A stretch of DNA of 64,000 bases, taken from the NCBI GenBank assembly GCA_963576725.1, contig OY755241.1:78170003-78234002 (forward strand). Reading direction: 5' to 3'. Both the position numbers and the translations under genes were made by a program. Shown one piece after another: positions 21,957 through 32,175 of the stretch. The DNA is from Azorinus chamasolen (lineage: Eukaryota > Mollusca > Bivalvia > Cardiida > Solecurtidae). How positions within the stretch are numbered: the stretch's first letter is position 1; every line of letters starts with the position of its first letter. Below the pieces are notes generated by a model that worked only from the letters and a program-made list of their open reading frames with translations, was not told the origin of the DNA and ran no database searches.

Positions 21957-22206
21957 TTAACCCTTCGCTTGCTGAATTTTAAAATACATTTCTCCTTCTT
22001 TACCCATTCCCTGTTGTATAATTACATATATCTTCACTGTGTACACGGATTTCGCTGTGCAACCACTGCTGCTGAGTGCACTGTTTGCACAATCAACTTG
22101 TAAATAGTGCAGACCCTGATGAGACAGCTCCTGCAGGAGCTGTCTCATCTGGGTCTTCACTATTTACAGGTAGGTATATTGACGTGAATAGCAAGCGAAG
22201 GGTTAA
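21957..22206 (+). repeat. TTAA-bounded MITE, family C
   Basis: TTAACCCTTCGCTTGCT at the left is inverted at the right as AGCAAGCGAAGGGTTAA. The core is GTAAATAGTGCAGACCCTGA...GACAGCTCCTGCAGGAGCTGTC...CTTCACTATTTAC. A near-identical copy lies at 50297-50546. Confidence 0.9.
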
Positions 22207-22227
22207 TACTTATCATTATTATTATCA

Positions 22228-22300
22228 GCGTTCAACACCAAGCAATGTAAACTACAGTATTTACTAAAGTTATGGTATAAGGGAGGCAACTACTTAGAAT
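22228..22300 (+). repeat. Dispersed fragment of the 30-41 kb array unit
   Basis: TTCAACACCAAGCAATGTAA...TTATGGTATAAGGGAGGCAACT matches the array unit phrase TTATGGTCTAAGGGAGGCAA and its upstream text. Confidence 0.6.
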
Positions 22301-22383
22301 ATTTTGAAAATTGTGCAATTTAACCCAAGCGAAACGAAGCGTTCAAGGGGAGCGAAGGGTTAAATTCCATAATTTTTCAAAAT
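22301..22383. repeat. 83-bp palindrome with internal TTAACCC/GGGTTAA
   Basis: ATTTTGAAAATTGTGCAATT and its imperfect inverse flank TTAACCCAAGCG ... AGCGAAGGGTTAA. Confidence 0.65.
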
Positions 22384-22446
22384 ATAACCATATAAACTAT
22401 ATGTGATTTACTGGTTGCCTCACATTGGCACAAAACGTCCGTCAGG

Positions 22447-22452
22447 GTTATG
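22447..22452. repeat. Target-site duplication, left copy
   Basis: GTTATG directly abuts the left end of the 5.36-kb transposon and is repeated at 27810-27815 against its right end. Confidence 0.75.
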
Positions 22453-22560
22453 CCACAGGGATCTGGACCGCTTCGTGGGGTTCTATATGTACTATATAAT
22501 TATATAGTACATATCGATGGCTCAGCGCAAAACTAGGCTAACTCACTATTTTGGCAAAAA
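22453..22560 (+). repeat. Left terminal inverted repeat with palindromic insert
   Basis: CCACAGGGATCTGGACCGCT...TTCTATAT, then the extra palindrome GTACTATATAATTATATAGT, then CGATGGCTCAGCGCAAAACT and AGGCTAACTC. Matches 27735-27809 inverted, apart from the insert. Confidence 0.8.
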
Positions 22561-22687
22561 TGCTTTTTTCAAAAATTCTCAAGGCTTTTTATATTCCCCT
22601 TCATCCCTCAAAATATTCTGCTTATATTCCTTGTATTTTAAAAATTATTGCATTTTTTATAAAATATGCTAAGTCTAAATGGTAATT

Positions 22688-22816
22688 TCTTCAGTGCAAA
22701 ACTATGTCTAAGTGGAGTTAGCTAATGTTTTGCTCTCATTATTTGATAAATTAGAAAATATTGTCTGTGCAAAAGGTGCACTAACTTGACTTAGACATAG
22801 TTTTGCACTGAGAAAT
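22688..22816. repeat. Left subterminal repeats of the transposon
   Basis: TTCAGTGCAAAACTATGTCTAAG and, about 85 bases on, CTTAGACATAGTTTTGCACTGAG form an inverted pair. Three further copies of the motif lie near the right end. Subterminal motif clusters are typical transposase binding regions in several DNA transposon superfamilies. Confidence 0.7.
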
Positions 22817-23398
22817 AATGATGAAAATGTAGTGGTACATGTTGATTTCTTTCATTTAATATTATTTTCGTATGCAAAAAACAAAAAAGTGGTGCTTTTC
22901 ATCTTAAAAAAAAATAGTTACTGTAAATTTTATAGTTGTAAACCAATAAATAGACCTATTTAAGTATACATGCATCCTTGACCTTCAGACAAGACTACAG
23001 AAGTTTGTTTACTATCAAAATTTGAAATTTACAAGAAAAGTAACAGAGCTCTGTAACTAATTTGTTCTTGTTTGATACACATGTACTGTTATTACGAAGC
23101 TTCTTGACAAAAGGATAATAACTATTTTGAGAAGGTCAAAAAGCATATGTAACTTACTGTGTATGATTTTGAGTGGGTGGGGTAAAATTTAAAACTTGCT
23201 TAAAATTAGATTAATTTTAAAAAATTCTTAACAATAGCTTAATGATGTCAGTGTACAAAGTTACTAAATGAAGTAAGGAAGGCTATGCAATGTGATAGAT
23301 ATATATTTGCTTATTAATAAATGTTTTTGAAAAGTTTTTATATGAAATGACATTGACTTCAAAGGCTTTCAGCAGTTTGTTTAAGAACTCATATCTGT

Positions 23399-23470
23399 TT
23401 AACCCTTTCCTTCATATACACACCTTTTCATGCATCTGCAAAGTTTTACAGATACTGATACAGGTGATTA
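23399..23470 (+). repeat. MITE family A, left end fragment
   Basis: TTAACCCTTTCCTTCATATA followed by CATGCATCTGCAAAG; the core is lost. Confidence 0.55.
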
Positions 23471-23612
23471 ATCATGTGGACTGAAGGTCTGAGTGGTTGA
23501 TAAACCCTCGTCAGAACAAAAATATAATTTGGTAGCGGATTAAAATTTAAGCAACTACGTGAGTGTATGACTTAACTTAATTGCTATCATGCAGGTCCTA
23601 TGTTTAAAAATA

Positions 23613-23735
23613 TTTAAACCCTTTACTTCATGATAGATATGCCTTTTCACACCTTTGCAAGTAGAGAAGACCCAGATCAGACAGCTCTAACAGGAGTTAG
23701 TCTGGTGTGGGTCTGCTTTGTTTGCTTATTATATA
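23613..23735 (+). repeat. MITE family A, left part
   Basis: TTAAACCCTTTACTTCATGA, CCTTTGCAAGTAGAGAAGAC, core CAGATCAGACAGCTC / GAGTTAGTCTGGTGTGGGTC, CTTTGTTTGC. Confidence 0.65.
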
Positions 23736-23815
23736 GTACTCTACATTATAGGTATGACTTTCCACTATTTGTTGAGACATCAATTTATCATGTGCCTGCA
23801 TACAATCTTGGTTAA

Positions 23816-24060
23816 TTAACCTGTTACCTCATAAGCTATAATTAGAAGTGTCATATTGATTGAGATTTTCATATGGATATGAATCGGCTAAGAAATATCA
23901 CGATATATCGGAATTCACAGAAAACTGTAAATATTTTGAGTTATAATATGATGTTTTTGAAGGAAAAACTTAAGAATTTTGTAGTTATGAAGTTTTGACA
24001 CCAGTGTGATAAATAGAGCTCTGTTTATCACAATGGTTTCAAAAAGTGACTTTTAAAGAG
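23816..24060 (+). repeat. Family E TTAA element (partial)
   Basis: TTAACCTGTTACCTCATAAGC, later CACCAGTGTGATAAATAGAGC and TGTTTATCACAATGGTTTC in foldback orientation. Confidence 0.6.
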
Positions 24061-24406
24061 ACCCAAACTATTACTCAGATTGTAAAGTTAGAAAATAGAG
24101 GCAGTCACAGTAATTATACCAAACAGAATACCAGAAGATAAAATTATTTTGCAGTGTCACATATTTAGTCGTTTCCTGTTATTGAAAGTCATTATTGTAG
24201 AAAAGATGGTAAAAATGTCATCATGTCTCCCAGTCTCCCTCAACATGTACAGGCAAATTTTAAACACACATTTTAATATTGCTTTTGACTAACCAATCAA
24301 GGATCAATGTGATCTATGCAACTCATACAAAATGTCTCAAACTAAAAATGAAAGAAAAGTATGAAAGCTATATTAAAAATAAGGAGTTATCCAGAGAAAA
24401 AAATGA

Positions 24407-25425
24407 AACAGTGACTTAACATTCACAGAAGCATGCTTTAATCTTGAAGAGGTGCTAGTGACACCTAAGGCATTTGAATCTACCTTGAGTAATGCTTATG
24501 GCTATCTATGGAATGAGTCTACTTTGGGAAGGGGAGCATGTGAAATTTCCAGCAGTATCTTTGAATACTTAAGTTCAATGGTCAAAAAGGGGAGAAAAAA
24601 ATATTCAGATAACTGTGGGGGACAAAATAAGAACAAGTATTACATTTCAATGTTGTGGTCATGTATGGAACGTATGCCTCGTAAAATTGAGCTCGAGTCT
24701 GTGGAGCAAAAGTACCTAGAAAAGGGGCATACACAAAACGAAAATGACTTGGTTCAAGCATGTATTGAAAGGATAAGTTGGTCATTTTGTATCTACACGA
24801 CTGCCTAGTGGACATCTGTTATCAGAACTGCTCATCACAAAAATCTGTATCATGTAAAAGATTTAGCTTTATTTTAATTTCAAAGTTCCCTGACGAAGTG
24901 AGACCTTTTAAACTTGAATCAACCAATCCTAACAAAGTAGTGATTAATATTTTGAAAGTGGGCTTTCCTTCTAAAGCAAAATTAACAATCTCAAAAGAGA
25001 AAATCGCAGACTCGGTTTTACTTAGAGTCTGTTCATGAGTAGTAATTGAAAGTGCAACACTACTCACACCCCCTAGAACCGGCTTAAGCAGAATTCAGAG
25101 TTTTCAAAACTTATTCCATCAAAACTAATGATCAGAAAATATAACAACACTGAGAATGAAGTACAGGTATGATGCAGTATGATTATGCAGGCATAGTTTA
25201 CTATCTAGATTTACCCCAACGGTTAAGAAGTCCCATACTGAACTGAATGTACAAGATATTGTTCTCAATCAGTTACATGATGAGGATCTAAAGATTACAT
25301 CTGAGAAATTCAAAGACCTCATTTCATTGTGCAGGTCAGGTGTGATACCCTGCTCTAATTATATGTTCACTTTTATGCCATCCTGCCTCATGAGATGGAT
25401 TTCTCTAATTAATAGAACTGCATAA
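24407..25425 (+). pseudogene. Broken transposon gene of the DNC-GQN family (probably DUF7869)
   Basis: The open frame from 24407 (after an upstream TGA) reads FNLEEVLV, GYLWNESTLGRGACEISSSI, then YSDNCGGQNKNKYYISMLWS, VEQKYLEKGHTQNEND and ACIER before a TAG at 24806-24808. The same frame then continues WTSVIRTAHHKNLYHVKDLA. After frame loss, a downstream segment from 25141 to the TAA at 25423-25425 resumes family-like text: FTPTVKKS, then EKFKDLISLCRSGVIPCSNY, with one TGA at 25180-25182. The SD-C-GQN-N and GHTQ-E-D motifs are shared by a large family of intronless, multi-copy proteins in invertebrate genomes, which I believe is Pfam DUF7869. Its fold resembles RNase-H-like transposases, with acidic residues in these motifs. 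That this gene moved the surrounding element is inferred from its position between the inverted ends. At least three stops or frame breaks make it non-functional, and the N-terminal part is missing. Confidence 0.75.
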
Positions 25426-25599
25426 TGCATTGGTTACCAATCTTGTTAACCCTTTCAATGTAGAATTTTAACCTTCCACTTTGGGAAAATGACTGATAAA
25501 GTAGAGGTCAGTCTTGAATTTTGACTGGATCCATGGATTGGTTCAAGAGTTATGGTCCTTTCTAACTGAACCCTTAAACTGCTTACTAAGCATGCCAAT

Positions 25600-25662
25600 A
25601 GTTGCACCAGCAAACAGTGTAGGCTCTCTCATCAGAGTCTGCGCAGTCTGCCATAGGAAATC
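25600..25662. repeat. Diverged family A-type core
   Basis: CAGCAAACAGTGTAGGCTCT ... CATCAGAGTCTGCGCAGTCTG. Weak. Confidence 0.4.
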
Positions 25663-25784
25663 TTCATATCCACAAACTAAACTATTGTCAACGCATAATA
25701 ATTTGCTGCTCACCTTCAGTCTGTATGAAAATTTACCTAATTAATATTTATAGAAGGAGGAGTAGTTTTAATTTATTCAGCAGG

Positions 25785-26256
25785 TTAACCCATTCCCTCA
25801 TATTTATGCCTTTTGATGCCTCTGTAAGTCACCTTTTGAAATCATTGTGATAAATAGAGCAATTGCTCCAAAGGAGCTTAACCCTTTCCCGCATATAAAC
25901 TTGTTTTCGTGCGTCTGCAAACAGAGTAGACCCAGATCAGAAGCTCCTCTAGGAGCCGTCTGATCAGGGTCTACTCTGTTTGCTAATAGGATTTCAAAGA
26001 TCTGTGTCTTTACTTTCTAAAATGGCTACAATGTTCCACCTTCCATATTTCGTAATAAGCTTATTGTCCATGAATATTCAGTAGGTATTGAAATCTGTAA
26101 TAAACATAGAACAGGGAAAGGGTTAATGCTCTATTTATCACAACGGTTTCAAAACTACAACATTCTGAAATGTTCATTATTCTAGTAAATCCTCCTTTTC
26201 AGTGTATTCATTCAAAGAGGTTGAGTCTAAACATAGCCAATGAGGTAATGGGTTAA
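25785..26256 (+). repeat. Family E TTAA element containing a nested family A MITE
   Basis: Outer ends TTAACCCATTCCCTCAT and GAGGTAATGGGTTAA. The arms CATTGTGATAAATAGAGCA and TGCTCTATTTATCACAACGG would be nearly contiguous, but are separated by a complete family A element inserted at a TTAA between them (GGAGC|TTAA ... TTAA|TGCTC). Confidence 0.8.
25878..26126 (+). repeat. TTAA-bounded MITE, family A, nested
   Basis: TTAACCCTTTCCCGCATATA ... ACAGGGAAAGGGTTAA with the full core GACCCAGATCAGAAGCTCCT / AGGAGCCGTCTGATCAGGGT. Inserted in the family E element, with TTAA on both sides. Confidence 0.9.
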
Positions 26257-26619
26257 GGGTTAAATTCTTCAGAAATGTTTGTGTCAAGAGTGCAAGGTGA
26301 GGGCATCCATGTCCTCTGGACACAAGGCTAGTAAATTTATACAAAATTTGAATTATGACAAACGCTGAAGACCTTTATCAAAGTGTTCCTTCAGGAGACC
26401 TCTAATCTGGGTCTACGAGATTTAACTTGGTTTGTGAATGCCCTACACCCTTACTTCCCACACTGAAAGGGTTATACAGTCAACTAGAAATACTGGTGGA
26501 CACTGTCAGTCATACACTAAAAGGTTGGAGTTATCTTTTAAAAATCATGTCAAGTAATAATGATAAAAATAAAAGGGAAATACTGTTCTTTAGCTTCAAC
26601 CCTACAGCATGTTAGAATA

Positions 26620-26690
26620 ATTATTGCAAACAGTATAGACCCATATCAGAGCTCCTCTCATAAGGGTCTGCACTGTTCGTGATTTCAAAG
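26620..26690. repeat. Family A-type hairpin core
   Basis: TTGCAAACAGTATAGACCCA / TAAGGGTCTGCACTGTTCG around GAGCTCCTCTC. Confidence 0.6.
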
Positions 26691-26849
26691 TCAGATTCTG
26701 TCAAAATACCAAAATTGCATAAGTAACGGATAAAATAAACTGGTCCAAAGTTTAAGAATGGCATTAGACCAATACCAAAAGGGTTAATCAATCAGCCTTT
26801 TTTGCCATTTTCTTCATATTATTCTCTCTACATTATACTTCTTATGCAT

Positions 26850-26930
26850 TTGCAAACCGGCTGCACAGTCTGATCAAACAGCTGCTACATTAAGCGTATG
26901 ATCAGAGTCTGCACTGTTCCCCATTGGATC
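26850..26930. repeat. Diverged family A-type core
   Basis: TTTGCAAACCGGCTGCACAG, TGATCAAACAGCTGCTAC, then GATCAGAGTCTGCACTGTTC. Confidence 0.5.
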
Positions 26931-27399
26931 TGTTTTTGGGGAAGGTTTTACCTTGCCTGCTATGGGAAAATATCTTCATACACTTGAAAGTATAATTAAA
27001 TAAGTTAATTCATATAAATGGGTGGGTTTTGAGATTAACTGACAGGATATAGTTTAAAGAATAAGAGTATTCCTGCTTTTCAGTAGTTCAACAATATTTC
27101 TGTAAATCTTGGGACAGTTCATGGAAGGATGTGCGAAGCATAAATATTCATTGAGCAAAGGACTGATGAAATCATTGGTGAAGTTTATATTATAGAAATA
27201 GTCTATCATTAATCTATCATTTTATGTTAAAAATACAAAGAACTGGTTGATATGAACTTAAAATAAGGATTATGTATTGCTCTAAATGTTTTAATTTGTT
27301 CTCTTGTCAATTTGGAAAGAAAATAAGAAAATATTAATAATCAACTAAAGCCTACTTGAGTTAGTACTTATTTTACAAGTATATACCCTCCAATATTCT

Positions 27400-27590
27400 A
27401 TATATCTTATGTACAAAACTATGACTAACTTGACTTAGGTATAGTTTTGTGCTGAGTTTTTATCTGAAAGACATTGATTTTCAGTGCAAAAGTATAACTA
27501 ACTTGACTTAGGTATAGTTTTGCACTGAGTTTTTAACTAAAAGACGTCAATTTTCAGTGCAAAACTATAGCTAACTCAAAAAAGTTATTA
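27400..27590. repeat. Right subterminal repeats of the transposon
   Basis: ACTTGACTTAGGTATAGTTT with TGCACTGAG occurs twice in tandem (27426-27460, 27496-27530). TTCAGTGCAAAACTATAGCT and TTCAGTGCAAAAGTATAACT occur in the inverse sense. The tandem unit is about 70 bases. Confidence 0.75.
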
Positions 27591-27734
27591 AAAACCTCAA
27601 AAACATGGTTTTAAAAGAAAATCAACATTATCATAAGTTTAAAGACTTTTGTAGGAAAAGATAGCTATAAAAATATAAACAAGAGATCAAATAGGAAAAA
27701 GAAAAAAAAGTTTTTTTGCTCTCCTGTAAAATTT

Positions 27735-27809
27735 TCTAAAATGGAGTTAGCCTAGTTTTGCGCTGAGCCATCGATATAGACCCCCATGAAGCGGTCCAGA
27801 CCCCCGTGG
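27735..27809 (-). repeat. Right terminal inverted repeat
   Basis: GAGTTAGCCTAGTTTTGCGC, TGAGCCATCGATATAGACCC, CCATGAAGCGGTCCAGACC, CCCGTGG. It lacks the palindrome seen in the left end. Confidence 0.8.
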
Positions 27810-27815
27810 GTTATG
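27810..27815. repeat. Target-site duplication, right copy
   Basis: GTTATG, identical to 22447-22452. The flanking GG on both sides makes a 7-8 bp duplication possible. Confidence 0.75.
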
Positions 27816-28021
27816 CGAGCAGATATGTCACGTACAGCATTTATGACCAGGACAAGTGAGCGGAGTTTGTGGTTACTTGACTGATTCAGCACCGGAAGTC
27901 ACCTTGCGGGAAATGTAATTTACATAGCTCATGTACAATCCAAAATGGGAACCTTTGAGGATGAATAATTTTAGAAACAATCCACTTTTAACACAGTACT
28001 CAACGAATACGCCCTATACGC

Positions 28022-28100
28022 TTTTGCAAATAGAGTAGACCCAGTTCATATGGTTCCTGTAGGAGCCGTCTGATTTGGGTCTTCTGTTTGATTATGAAAT
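28022..28100. repeat. Family A-type hairpin core
   Basis: TTTTGCAAATAGAGTAGACC ... GGTTCCTGTAGGAGCCGTCTGA with one arm shortened. Confidence 0.6.
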
Positions 28101-28113
28101 AATATAGATATGA

Positions 28114-28355
28114 TTAACCCTTTCCCTTTTCTATTTTTATTCCAAATTTCAATACCTACTGAATATTCATGAACAAAATATTCATATGGAAGTTGGAACA
28201 TTGTAGCCATTTTAGAAAGTAAAGAAACAGGTCAATCAAATTCCATTAGCAAACAGAACAGACCCTGATCAAACGGCTCCTATAGGAGCCGTCTGATCTG
28301 GGTCTACTCTGTTTGCAATTGCGTGAAAACACGTTAATATGAGGGAAAGGGTTAA
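28114..28355 (-). repeat. TTAA-bounded MITE, family A (reverse orientation)
   Basis: TTAACCCTTTCCCTTTTCT ... ATGAGGGAAAGGGTTAA with a perfect core AACGGCTCCTATAGGAGCCGT. Confidence 0.9.
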
Positions 28356-28416
28356 AATATAGTTTCTGTCATTGTTATAAGACATGATAAATTAGGAGAA
28401 TAATATCGGTTTTTAT

Positions 28417-28710
28417 GGTGTCACCTGCCGAAAGGCATTGTGCCACTTAGGGGCCAATGTTCGTCGTTTGTCTGTACGTCTGTCTGTCGCACTTTTTTGG
28501 CAGTCATTTCTAAAATATTCATTATAGAGCTTTCAAATTTCGCATGTTTTCCTCTCATTGAGGACCATTGGTGTAACTAAGGTACATCACTATATGCAAT
28601 ACTGTTTGAGTTATTCCCCATTGTTCTGATTTTCGCACTCCAGTGGATTAAAAATTATTGTGTCACCTGCGAGCATGTGACACATGTGTTCCTTCGGACA
28701 CTCTTGTTTA
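28417..28710 (+). mobile_element. Short pearl-like element, GTGTCACCTG type
   Basis: 5' hairpin GTGTCACCTGCCGAAAGGCA, then GTCTGTACGTCTGTCTGTCG, and a single unit (CCTCTCATTGAGGACCATTG; GAGTTATTCCCC). The 3' end GTGACACATGTG is followed by the hairpin GTGTTCCTTCGGACAC and TCTTGTTT. The right edge of the window (63840-64000) holds another copy. Confidence 0.7.
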
Positions 28711-28719
28711 CTGAAGGTG

Positions 28720-29669
28720 TGTATACACAGCGCGTGCGACTGCTAGCAGTTTCCTTAGTGATCACGTGAATAAGCACAGTGCTCTACATCGTCGCTGAGC
28801 TATTAACCATTATTGTACATCACGTGACCTTCCTATACAACTCTTCCTTCATCGATGAATGACAGCTGTGAATGGCAGTTGTCAATTTCATATCGGTGAA
28901 AAAAAACAAAGGGCAGGCAATGAAAACAGTTCAAATACAATAGCACCTTCCTAAACGAATAACTAAATACAAATTTATTGTTTGAATAAAACTACAATGC
29001 GCCGAAAATCACTGTTTCGCCCGCCATGTTTCAACGAAGAATGAGGATTGCACCAAACCTTGTTGATTTCATTTACCGAAACGTCAGTTCATTACATGAT
29101 CGGCTTCAGCCAATCAATATGGCTTTGCTTTGCAACTATGCAATATTTTAGCGGGAAAATTGGCGGGAGATGGTATAGCCTTGTGCTAGATTTGTTTCAT
29201 ATTACAGAATAATTATAGTCCTCTCGGCGCGTTCCGATTTTAAAATCTAGCGGCTCTAGCCTAAAAAAAATAGCTCTATCATTGGCTTACAAAGTAGGGC
29301 TTGTTATGCAGTCCTTTCCGCTGTATTTGGGCTTGAACTCGATTTTCGGGAATTGAAGCGTTTTTATTGGCGGAATTACATGTATATCCATATTTGTTCC
29401 AGGCCTTTGGTAGCGTCGGTTAGAAGCCAAGTGATCGGGCGCGATTTCAAATAAAATATTAGTTTCAAGTTTCTTCGAACCTCGGGTGGAAGTTTTGGAA
29501 TAATAACTTTAATGTTTCGGCTTGCTATTGAATATTGGATCTAGTAAATCATTTCCACGAGAAAAATAGATTGTGAAAGTGAAAAACCAAAGCAAATGAG
29601 CGTTTTTATGTCGGAATTAGTGTTACTTGGATGTGTATCGTGAAAGGAACTAATGTCTGCGGTTTAGAG
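28720..29669 (+). promoter_or_regulatory. Candidate promoter and non-coding first exon
   Basis: This stretch is richer in CpG and GC than its neighbours and mostly free of recognised repeats. It contains CCAATCA (29110-29116), TTTAGCGGGAAA (29148-29159) and TTGGCGGGAGA (29160-29170). The last two match E2F sites, and the first is a CCAAT box. A possible untranslated exon ends at 29669 with the donor GAG|GTAGGT. Which gene it would drive is unknown; the next exons seen on the + strand are at 49 kb. Inference only. Confidence 0.3.
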
Positions 29670-31987
29670 GTAGGTTTTGACAGTTACATATAAACCATAT
29701 GCCGCTTTAAAATACCCAATTCACTAAAAGATTTTGAATCACGCTCTAGTTTCGGGTATTTCAGAACTAAGCAATGTAAGACTACAGTGTTTTCCTTTGG
29801 TGTAAGGGAGGCAACTCTTGAATCTTCTTGTTTAGTATTGCACGAATACACTCTAAGCATATAGTGAATATTAGTTTGTGAAGAAGTGAATCATACTTAA
29901 GTTTTGAATTTCCCAGCCAGTGTCATTTATTATTACGATTTATTTTTACTGTTATTATCAATAATAATTTCAACACTAAGCAATCAATTTACTAAGCAAT
30001 CAATTTACACCAAATTTATGGTCGAAGGGAGGTAACTCTTTCGATCTTTCCGTTTAGTAAATGAATTCTCTCCCTTTATCATACCAGTTTACGTATTGGT
30101 TTTGAATCGCACTCCACCGTAGTCTACTTATAAATTTCTGGACCAATGCCATCCATAATTATTATAATTATTAATTTATATTTATTTGTCCGTCTTTTTT
30201 TCCAAAAAAAGAAAATAGTTCTACTGTCTCCGTTGTCAGCGTTGTCGTCTGGAACATAGGTGTTAAGCGCTCTCTTGGAGTCAGTATGTAGTACGATAGT
30301 TCTGATTCACGATTCACTCTAGTTTCGAACTTCTTTACTAATGTCGCCTATTATTATTATTATATTTATTTCAACACTCAACACTAAAAGCATTGTAAGA
30401 ATACAGTATATTTTCTATTTACCCATGTTATGGTCTAAGGGAGGCAACTGTTTAAGTACGGCATGAATGCTCTCCCTTAGACCATTAATCGCCCAATTTA
30501 CAAAACACTGTCGAATGACACGTTAGCTTCGAGCTTCCAGATCCTTGCCATTTTTTGTTTTCATCATCTTTATCATTATTTTTATCATCAGTCATCACCT
30601 TTATCGTTATTATTATCATCAGTAATATAATATTTCAAGATTGTCCAAATGCTTTATGGTCTAAGGGAGGCAGCTCTTGCAATTTCTCCTTTAATTATAA
30701 CAAATTATCTCCCTTTGACCCAATATCCCAGTTTAGGAAATGGTTCACACTAGTTTTGAATTACCCTTCCAGTGTCACTTATTATTATTGGTATTGGTAG
30801 TAATGCTACCTAACTGTATAGGTTTTATTATTATTTTTATTATTAATATTATTATCATTATTAATATTATTATTATTATTATTATTATGAAATAGTTCTG
30901 ATTCACTCAGGTTTCGAACTTCTTTACTAATGTCACCTATTATTATTGTTATTATAATTTGAACACTCAACACTAAATGCATTGTAAGAATACAGAATAG
31001 TATCTATTTACCGATGTTATGGTCTAAGGGAGGCAACTGTTTTAGTACGGCATGAATGCTCTCCCTTAGACCATTAATCGCCCAATTTACAAAAGTGTTG
31101 AATGACACTTTAGCTTCGAGCTTCAAGACCCTTGCCATTCATTATTATTATCATCATTTTCATCATCTTTATCATTATTTTTATCATCAGTCATCATCTT
31201 TATTATTATTATTATGATCATCAGTAATATTTCAAGATTTTCCAAATGCTTTACGGTCTAAGGAAGGCAACTCTTGCAATTTCTCCTTTAAGAATAACAA
31301 ATTCTCTCCCTTTGACCATATATTCCAGCTAAGGAAATGGTTCACACTAGTTTTGAATTACCCTTCCAGTGTCACTTATTATTATTGGTATTGGTAGTAA
31401 TGCTACCTAACTGTATAGGTATTATTATTAATTTTATTATTAATATTATTATCATTATTAATATAATTATTATTATTATTATGAAATAGTTCTCATTCAC
31501 TCAGGTTTCGAACTTCTTTTACTAATGTCACCTATTATTACTGTTATTATTATTTGAACACTCAATACTAAATGCATTGTATATCTTTTTACCGATGTTA
31601 TGGTCTAAGGGAGGCAACTGTTTTAGTACGGCATGAATGCTCTCCCTTAGACCATTTATCGCCCAATTTACAAAACAATGTTGAATGACACTAGCTTCGA
31701 CTTTCCAAACCCTTGCCATTTATTATTATCATTATTATTATCATCATATTCATCATCATCATAATTTTTATCATCAGTCATCATTATTATGATCATCAGT
31801 AATATTACAACATTTCCAAATGTATTTTTATGGTCTAAGGGAGGCAACTCTTGCAATTTCTCCTTTAAGTATAACAAATTCTCTCCCTTTGACCATATAT
31901 CACAGCTAAGAAAATGGTTCACACTAGTTTTGAATTACCCTTCCAGTGTCACTTATTATTATTGGTATTGGTAGTAATGCTACCTAG

Positions 31988-32018
<31 letters not shown>

Positions 32019-32051
32019 CATCATTATTATTTATTATTATTGTTATTATTA

Positions 32052-32083
<32 letters not shown>

Positions 32084-32175
32084 GAAATAGTTCTGATTCA
32101 CTCTAGTTTCGAACTTCTTTACTAATGTCACCTATTATTGTCGCTATTATTATTATTATTATTATTATGAAATAG
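31988..32175. repeat. (TTA)n microsatellite inside the array
   Basis: Long imperfect TTATTATTA runs at 31988-32085 and 32148-32168, where array units carry expanded triplets. Confidence 0.85.

Larger units (their letters stand above)
22453..27809 (+). mobile_element. 5.36-kb DNA transposon carrying a broken DNC-GQN (DUF7869-like) gene
   Basis: Left end CCACAGGGATCTGGACCGCT and right end (minus strand) CCACGGGGGTCTGGACCGCT are inverted repeats. They continue inward through CGATGGCTCAGCGCAAAACT and AGGCTAACTC, about 70 bases in all. The left copy has an extra ~22-26 bases with a palindrome (GTACTATATAATTATATAGT). A 6-bp GTTATG flanks both ends. Subterminal motifs CTTAGACATAGTTTTGCACT and TCAGTGCAAAACTAT recur in inverted orientation at 22.69-22.81 and 27.41-27.58 kb. 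A broken transposase-like gene lies in the centre. The interior has been expanded by many TTAA-bounded MITEs. The superfamily is unresolved: the family is not CACTA by its ends, and the 6-bp duplication alone does not decide it. Confidence 0.8.

Noticed and set aside
24582..25067. Minus-strand ORFs opposite the transposon gene
   Set aside because: They are shadows of the plus-strand DNC-GQN coding frame, which has clear family motifs.
22453..27809. CACTA (EnSpm) assignment of the transposon
   Set aside because: CACTG occurs in the subterminal motifs but not at the termini, which read CCAC(A/G)GGG, and the flanking duplication is 6 bp rather than 3.
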